From VRUE01 sp036266075 (GTDB lineage: Bacteria > Actinomycetota > Thermoleophilia > Solirubrobacterales > 70-9): 15,007 bases of DNA. Under the pieces are notes generated by a model that was given only the letters and a program-made list of their open reading frames with translations, did not search any database and was not told the origin of the DNA. Position numbers and translations under genes: made by a program. The stretch covers positions 1 through 15,007 of the forward strand of contig DATANV010000034.1 of assembly GCA_036266075.1 (NCBI GenBank). Direction: 5' to 3'. Below, in pieces: positions 13,927-15,007 of the stretch. Each line of letters begins with the position of its first letter. Within the stretch, counting starts at the first letter, position 1.

Positions 13927-14916
13927 TCAGCAGGATTTCGCCGCGTCGACTTCGGCTTCTTTGGCCGAGATCGCCGTTTCCAGAGACTGGACCTGGGCTT
14001 TCTTCGCGTCCCGTTCGGCCTTTTTGTCGTCAATTTCCTGCTGGGTGTGACCGTTGGCGGGGTTTTCGTATTCGGTCACTTCGCTTTCGAGATTCGACAG
14101 TTCGCCTTCGGCGTCGCCGAGCTGAGCTTTCAGCGTCGCCAGTTCGTCTTCGAGCGCCCCCTGGTTCGAGCAGGGAGCCGTAACCGCCCAGGTGCCGACG
14201 GCTTGGCCCCCGGTTGCGGAGGTCGTGAGGTACAGGAAGGCTCCGGCCGTGGTCGATGGATACGCGAGGGCTAGTTCGGCTTCTCCCGTGGCTTCGAGCG
14301 TGTAGATACAGCCTCGGCCGGGGGCGGCTTTCGGTTCGTAAGCGGTGCCGGGGCAGTTTGCGGTTTCCCCTTCGCCTTTTTCGAGGAAATCGAACTGGCC
14401 TTTTCCTACGAGGTTGTCTTTGAGGGCCGTGGCGAGCGGGATCGCATAGCTGATCGAGGCGAGGGCGATGCCTTCTTCCCACTGCTGGCTCACCCACGTC
14501 CCAGTCTCCGTAGCCCCGCTGGGAAGCGTCCCACCGGCGGTCCACGGCGAGCCTTCGGGCCCAGCCGCACCCGTGGCCCCTTTGGCCCCCGCAGCCCCGG
14601 TAGCCCCTTTGGCCCCAGCGCTGCCGTTGGACCCTTTGGCCCCGGTAGCCCCGGTAGCCCCTTTGGCCCCATCGGCTCCGTTGGCGCCATTGGCTCCCTT
14701 AGGCCCGGCAGGCCCTGCCGGTCCTGCAGTTCCTGCCGGTCCCGCGGGACCCTGGGGCCCCCTCGGCCCCCTGGGCCCCTTCTTTGCCTTGGCAGAGGCG
14801 CTTGCCTTGCCGGAGTCCTTGTTTGCGGCATAGGCCCCGCCGATCATCGCGAAGACCAAAGCTCCGACTGCGATCAGGCCCGGCACGCCGAAGCGGTTCT
14901 TAAGTAACGAGGACAT
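13927..14916 (-). CDS. Collagen-like exported protein with coiled-coil tail
   Basis: 329 residues. An N-terminal hydrophobic segment (about 11-31, GLIAVGALVFAMIGGAYA) is a signal peptide or anchor. After a Lys/Ser-rich stretch come 26 uninterrupted Gly-X-Y triplets (47-124), Pro-rich at first (GPRGPRGPQGPAGPAG) and then Ala/Thr/Lys-rich (GAKGATGATGAKG). Next is a beta-type domain (about 125-245) with Cys in ETANCPG, GRGCIY and TAPCSN. The end (about 248-329) is a charged heptad-like helix pair, LEDELATLKAQLGDAEGELSNLESEV and KKAERDAKKAQVQSLETAI, finishing in Cys. The Gly-X-Y part should form a triple helix outside the cell; bacterial relatives serve as surface or exosporium-like structures, and the role here is unknown. 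The ribosome site GGGAGGGAA lies before the ATG at 14916. Follows another minus-strand frame closely. Confidence 0.88.
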   Translation of the reverse strand: MSSLLKNRFGVPGLIAVGALVFAMIGGAYAANKDSGKASASAKAKKGPRGPRGPQGPAGPAGTAGPAGPAGPKGANGANGADGAKGATGATGAKGSNGSAGAKGATGAAGAKGATGAAGPEGSPWTAGGTLPSGATETGTWVSQQWEEGIALASISYAIPLATALKDNLVGKGQFDFLEKGEGETANCPGTAYEPKAAPGRGCIYTLEATGEAELALAYPSTTAGAFLYLTTSATGGQAVGTWAVTAPCSNQGALEDELATLKAQLGDAEGELSNLESEVTEYENPANGHTQQEIDDKKAERDAKKAQVQSLETAISAKEAEVDAAKSC

Positions 14917-14938
14917 CTTCTTGTTCCCTCCCTGTGGG

Positions 14939-15007
14939 TTAGTGGTGCTTTGAGTTGGCTCGGCGCTTGGCCTTGGCGTTGCAATCGGCCTTCAGCGCCG
15001 GCGTGAA
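14939..15007 (-). CDS. C-terminal fragment of an upstream gene, partial
   Basis: On the minus strand the frame entering at 15007 reads FTPALKADCNAKAKRRANSK followed by two His and a TAA, ending 22 bases before the collagen-like start. The basic Lys/Arg/Ala composition with no stop suggests the real tail of a gene outside the window, possibly cotranscribed with the collagen-like gene. Too short to identify. Confidence 0.45.
   Translation of the reverse strand, partial: FTPALKADCNAKAKRRANSKHH

Noticed and set aside
14545..14790. CRISPR-like or tandem repeat array
   Set aside because: The short GCCCC-rich periodicity is simply the Gly-X-Y codon repeat of the collagen-like gene.

Overview
The window is very GC-rich, densely packed bacterial DNA. 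Its gene set (a fused CobA/HemD, BirA without an N-terminal HTH, an NfeD/slipin operon, a GalT-like enzyme, a secreted collagen-like protein) suggests a high-GC actinomycete, perhaps the Thermoleophilia/Solirubrobacterales. That placement is inference from gene content and style; no rRNA or marker gene is present.

Chromosomal part, left (1-8675). A 5'-truncated cobA-hemD fusion (tetrapyrrole synthesis) is followed by birA. birA ends tail-to-tail with a large SF2 helicase gene on the minus strand, overlapping it by 69 bp. Diverging from the helicase is a tight four-gene plus-strand run: a thioredoxin-like lipoprotein, NfeD, slipin and a GalT-like uridylyltransferase. The last three genes overlap each other, and the galT frame appears to start at CTG. 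A conserved-looking unknown gene follows. This part is dotted with strong palindromes (1-38, 1430-1478, 1939-1991, 7912-8017); one certainly and one probably lie inside reading frames.

Integrated element (8928-13755). A 39-bp direct repeat of the 5' half of tRNA-Arg(CCU) flanks a 4.8-kb insertion. The intact tRNA lies at the right end and only the 5' half remains at the left. Just inside the right end are an excisionase-like HTH gene and a complete tyrosine integrase whose last codons and stop lie inside the tRNA gene. The cargo is two small unknown genes, a 400-residue RelA/SpoT-type nucleotide synthetase-domain protein in visibly more AT-rich DNA, and a divergent XRE repressor/winged-helix-like pair with repeats and hairpins between them. 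The layout suggests a minimal mobile island carrying an alarmone-synthetase (toxSAS-like) toxin or defence module. The function is inference.

Right flank (13756-15007). The rest of the tRNA, two hairpin terminators, a minus-strand collagen-like surface protein with a coiled-coil tail, and the last 22 codons of another minus-strand frame.
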